This document shows, one piece after another, positions 5,280 to 7,067 of a stretch of DNA of 7,067 nt. The notes under the pieces are model-generated. The model searched no databases, was not told the DNA's origin, and worked only from the letters and a program-made list of their open reading frames with translations. Within the stretch, counting starts at the first letter, position 1; every line of letters starts with the position of its first letter. Source of the DNA: Angelakisella sp. Lineage in GTDB: Bacteria; Bacillota; Clostridia; Oscillospirales; Ruminococcaceae. The translations under genes and the position numbers were made by a program. Where the stretch lies: the NCBI GenBank assembly GCA_020025195.1, contig JAHHSN010000049.1, forward strand, positions 1-7,067, read 5' to 3'.

Positions 5280-5727
5280 AGGGCATAGGACTCCTTTCCA
5301 AATTCCTGCTGACATTCCCCTTCAGGCGGACGAGAAACTCCCCAAACAGGGCGCATTCCTCCTCGCTGAAGCTTTCAAACGCAAGGCTTATAAATTCCCG
5401 GGAGGCGGCTTCCAGCTCCTCCACCAGCGGGGCGGCGTCGGGCGTCAGCTGAAGGTGCGCCGCACGGCGGTCCTCACGGTCGGTCTCCCGCCGAAGGAGC
5501 CCCCGCCGGATAAGGCTGTCCGCTCCGCGGGAGACATTCCCCTTGGAGAGCATCCGCATCTCGGCAATATCCCCCACCGAATCCCGCCCGGGATGGTTGT
5601 GGAGAAAGTTCACGATGACCACCTCTATTTTGGAAAGACCATACCGTTCCCGCACCCCTTCCAGACAGCGGTCATAGAACTTCACCGTCTGCCGGATGGT
5701 GAGGAGCGCGTCGCCCGTCTGCTTCAT
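5269..5727 (-). CDS. MarR-family transcriptional repressor
   Basis: This dimeric winged-helix DNA-binding protein probably represses its own operon and releases DNA on binding a drug-like ligand. The 152 residues are typical. From the ATG at 5727, N-terminal and C-terminal helices for dimerisation flank a winged helix: SKIEVVIVNFL near 33-43, the recognition helix LSKGNVSRGADSLIRRG at about 60-76 and the wing with TDREDRR near 82-88 (the D.R..R pattern common in MarR proteins). The ATG at 5727 is preferred over the in-frame GTG at 5736, because AAGGGG lies 8 nt before the ATG but directly abuts the GTG. The gene comes first in the operon with the MATE pump. Two palindromic boxes lie between its promoter and start, supporting autoregulation. 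The family is sure; the ligand is unknown. Confidence 0.93.
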   Translation of the reverse strand: MKQTGDALLTIRQTVKFYDRCLEGVRERYGLSKIEVVIVNFLHNHPGRDSVGDIAEMRMLSKGNVSRGADSLIRRGLLRRETDREDRRAAHLQLTPDAAPLVEELEAASREFISLAFESFSEEECALFGEFLVRLKGNVSRNLERSPMPCGK

Positions 5728-5747
5728 GGAGCCCACCCCTTCATTTG

Positions 5748-5776
5748 GTTTTTAATAAAACGGTTTTAATTAAAAC
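5748..5776. promoter_or_regulatory. Two tandem palindromic boxes, likely MarR operators
   Basis: GTTTTTAATAAAAC (5748-5761) and GTTTTAATTAAAAC (5763-5776) share the form GTTTT-N4-AAAAC and are repeated at 15-bp spacing. The second is a perfect 14-bp palindrome; the first is symmetric in its outer five bases. They lie just downstream of the predicted transcription start and upstream of the marR ribosome site, where a bound repressor would block transcription. That they are bound by this MarR is inference. Confidence 0.65.
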
Positions 5777-5793
5777 TATTTGCAGCAGGATAC

Positions 5794-5821
5794 ATTATAA
5801 CACCCCTCGAGGCAAAGTCAA
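5794..5821 (-). promoter_or_regulatory. Near-consensus promoter of the marR-MATE operon
   Basis: On the minus strand TTGACT (5821-5816), a 16-nt spacer and a perfect TATAAT (5799-5794) are present. Transcription should begin near 5787, about 60 nt before the marR start, immediately ahead of the two palindromic boxes. Confidence 0.8.
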
Positions 5822-5848
5822 GGACGCCTTTTTCTGCCGCACCGTTTT

Positions 5849-5876
5849 CCCCGCGGGGTCTCCCTTGCGGCGGGGT
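5849..5876. repeat. GC-rich inverted repeats between the divergent genes
   Basis: CCCCGCGGGG (5849-5858) is a perfect 10-bp palindrome. Alternatively CCCCGC (5849-5854) can pair with a distal GCGGGG (5870-5875) followed by TTTTCTTC, resembling a weak plus-strand terminator. No plus-strand gene precedes it, so its role is unclear. It may insulate the two divergent promoters. Confidence 0.35.
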
Positions 5877-5894
5877 TTTCTTCTATGATAAAAT
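5865..5894 (+). promoter_or_regulatory. Candidate promoter of the decarboxylase-family gene
   Basis: TTGCGG (5865-5870), 18 nt and TAAAAT (5889-5894) is the best match on the plus strand; TATGAT at 5884-5889 is another -10-like box. Transcription would begin near 5901, and AAGGAG (5913-5918) follows 6 nt before the ATG. Confidence 0.4.
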
Positions 5895-5924
5895 AGAAAA
5901 AAGAGAAACGGGAAGGAGCACGAC

Positions 5925-7067
5925 ATGGCTCAATTACAGGAACAACTGAAACACTACGCCGAGGGGCCGCTCTATCCCCTCCATATGCCGGGGCATAAAA
6001 GGCGGCTTTCGGGAGCGCCGGGGCTTCCCTTCGGGTGGGATGTAACCGAGGTGGAGGGCGTGGATGACCTGCACGCGGCAGAGGGCATCCTGAAGGACGC
6101 GATGGAGCGCACCGCCCGTCTGCACGGCGCCGCACGGACGTGGTACCTTGTAAACGGCAGCACCTGCGGAATCCTGGCGGGTCTCCGGGCGCTGGCCCCC
6201 CACGGGGGAGAGATCCTGGCGGCCCGGAACTGCCACAAGTCGGTCTACCACGCCATCGAGCTGGGGGAGCTCACCGCTCACTACCTCATGCCCCCCACCG
6301 ACGAGGTCTCCGCCGTTTCCGGGAGCATCTCCCCCGAGGCGGTGGAGCAGGGGCTTACCGACTTCCCCCATACCGCCTGCGTGGTGATTACCAGTCCCAC
6401 CTATGAGGGCGTCCTTTCCGACATCGCGGGGATCGCCGCCGTCTGTCACCGGCACGGGGTTCCGCTCTTTGTGGACGAGGCGCACGGCGCCCATCTGGGG
6501 CTTTTCCCCGGCTGGCCGGATTCCGCCGTCCGGCTGGGGGCGGATCTGGTGGTGGAAAGCGCCCACAAGACCCTCCCCAGTCTCACCCAGACCGCACTTC
6601 TGCATCTGGGGCGGGAAAGCCTTGCCGACCCGCGGGAGGTGGAGCGTCAGCTTGATATCTTTGAGACGAGCAGTCCCAGCTACCCGCTGATGGCCAGTCT
6701 CGATGGCTGTACCGCGCTCCTCAACGAACAGGGAGCCGAGCTTTTTGCCGCCTGGCGGGAGGCGCTCCTTGCCTTCGACAGGGCGGTCGCCCCCCTAAAA
6801 CACCTGCGGGTGCTCTGCCATGGGGACGCGCTCCCCCACCCCGGCTTTTTTGCCTTTGACCCGGGGAAGCTGCCGGTGCTCTGCGGCGGCACCGGATGGA
6901 CCGGGCCTTCCCTCGCGGCGGCCCTGCGGGAGCGCTTTGCCTTTGAGACCGAGATGGCAGCGGGGGACCTGCTCCTCGCCATGACCTCCCCCGCCGACCG
7001 AAAGGAGACGCTCTGCCGCTTTGCCGAGGCACTCCTTCTTCTGGATGAAGAAACGATTCCCCAGCCC
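5925..7067 (+). CDS. PLP-dependent Orn/Lys/Arg decarboxylase-family protein (3' end beyond window)
   Basis: This cytoplasmic enzyme has the aminotransferase class I fold and belongs to the Orn/Lys/Arg decarboxylase family, short form like Bacillus SpeA and YaaO. Members decarboxylate a basic amino acid to a polyamine or diamine; which one cannot be told here. The frame is open for 381 codons to the window end, against roughly 430-490 in relatives, so the C-terminal domain is incomplete. Motifs: HMPGHK (20-25), the DVTEVEGVDDLH segment (39-50), NGST (77-80), TSPTYEG (156-162), DEAHGAHLG (184-192, Asp184 expected to contact the PLP ring) and SAHKTLPSLTQTA (212-224, with the PLP-binding Lys215). 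The N-terminal wing domain of the large inducible enzymes is absent. The start is supported by AAGGAG 6 nt before the ATG. It runs divergently from the marR operon. In many Firmicutes a gene of this type lies upstream of tmk, but the neighbour here is not visible. Confidence 0.93.
   Translation, partial: MAQLQEQLKHYAEGPLYPLHMPGHKRRLSGAPGLPFGWDVTEVEGVDDLHAAEGILKDAMERTARLHGAARTWYLVNGSTCGILAGLRALAPHGGEILAARNCHKSVYHAIELGELTAHYLMPPTDEVSAVSGSISPEAVEQGLTDFPHTACVVITSPTYEGVLSDIAGIAAVCHRHGVPLFVDEAHGAHLGLFPGWPDSAVRLGADLVVESAHKTLPSLTQTALLHLGRESLADPREVERQLDIFETSSPSYPLMASLDGCTALLNEQGAELFAAWREALLAFDRAVAPLKHLRVLCHGDALPHPGFFAFDPGKLPVLCGGTGWTGPSLAAALRERFAFETEMAAGDLLLAMTSPADRKETLCRFAEALLLLDEETIPQP

Noticed and set aside
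5280..5315. Longer MATE start at the ATG at 5315
   Set aside because: The extra 12 residues would translate the AAGGAG site that serves the GTG at 5279, and the upstream GGGGA is too close to that ATG.
5728..5736. GTG start at 5736 for the MarR gene
   Set aside because: The AAGGGG site directly abuts the GTG but is 8 nt from the ATG at 5727, which fits normal spacing.
5934..6605. Minus-strand frames antisense to the decarboxylase-family gene (also at 6680-7032)
   Set aside because: The plus frame carries all PLP-enzyme motifs in order. The minus frames are compositional shadows with Pro/Arg-rich sequence.
1..7067. CRISPR array, tRNA, rRNA, prophage attachment site or defence system
   Set aside because: Looked for spaced direct repeats, tRNA-like folds and typical gene families and saw none. 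The only mobile DNA is the IS200-like remnant.

Overview
The window looks like a chromosomal segment of a Gram-positive Clostridia-type Firmicute. An Oscillospiraceae/Ruminococcaceae-like gut bacterium is my inference. The grounds are strong AGGAGG-type ribosome binding sites, TTG and GTG starts with good Shine-Dalgarno (SD) sequences, and the gene families present: a YwaC/RelQ-type small alarmone synthetase, a MarR-MATE pair, and a short-form Orn/Lys/Arg decarboxylase-family protein. No tRNA, rRNA or CRISPR array was seen.

Layout. Positions 1-206 hold no gene, only hairpins. Positions 207-627 (minus) carry a decayed IS200/IS605-type TnpA transposase, with a hairpin at 639-691 that overlaps its ribosome binding site. 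Positions 717-2072 (minus) encode a complete CNNM/CorC-type (hemolysin family) membrane protein with a TTG start. Its own strong promoter lies at 2275-2303, and an mRNA leader of roughly 195 nt follows. That leader contains a stem that can mask an SD, a possible 32-codon upstream reading frame and a 13-bp hairpin, and it is the most interesting non-coding part of the window. Positions 2304-2848 hold no convincing gene; they contain a probable minus-strand terminator at 2536-2573 and fragments of possibly eroded coding sequence. Positions 2849-3541 (minus) encode a single-domain (p)ppGpp synthetase. Positions 3542-3893 are AT-rich, with an 18-bp perfect palindrome and a doubtful small plus-strand ORF.

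From about 3894 to the end the DNA becomes visibly GC-rich. A MarR-type repressor (start 5727) and a MATE efflux pump (GTG start 5279, overlapping the marR end by 11 nt) form a minus-strand operon. It has a near-consensus promoter (TTGACT-16-TATAAT) and two tandem GTTTT-N4-AAAAC boxes between promoter and start codon, which suggests an autoregulated drug-responsive efflux operon of the mepRA kind. Divergently, from 5925, runs a PLP-dependent aminotransferase-fold protein of the Orn/Lys/Arg decarboxylase family. It is still open at the window end (381 codons visible).

How the genes relate: only marR and the MATE gene are clearly one unit. The CNNM protein (probably Mg2+ related) and the alarmone synthetase appear to be separately transcribed. 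I see no defence island, prophage or secondary-metabolite cluster.
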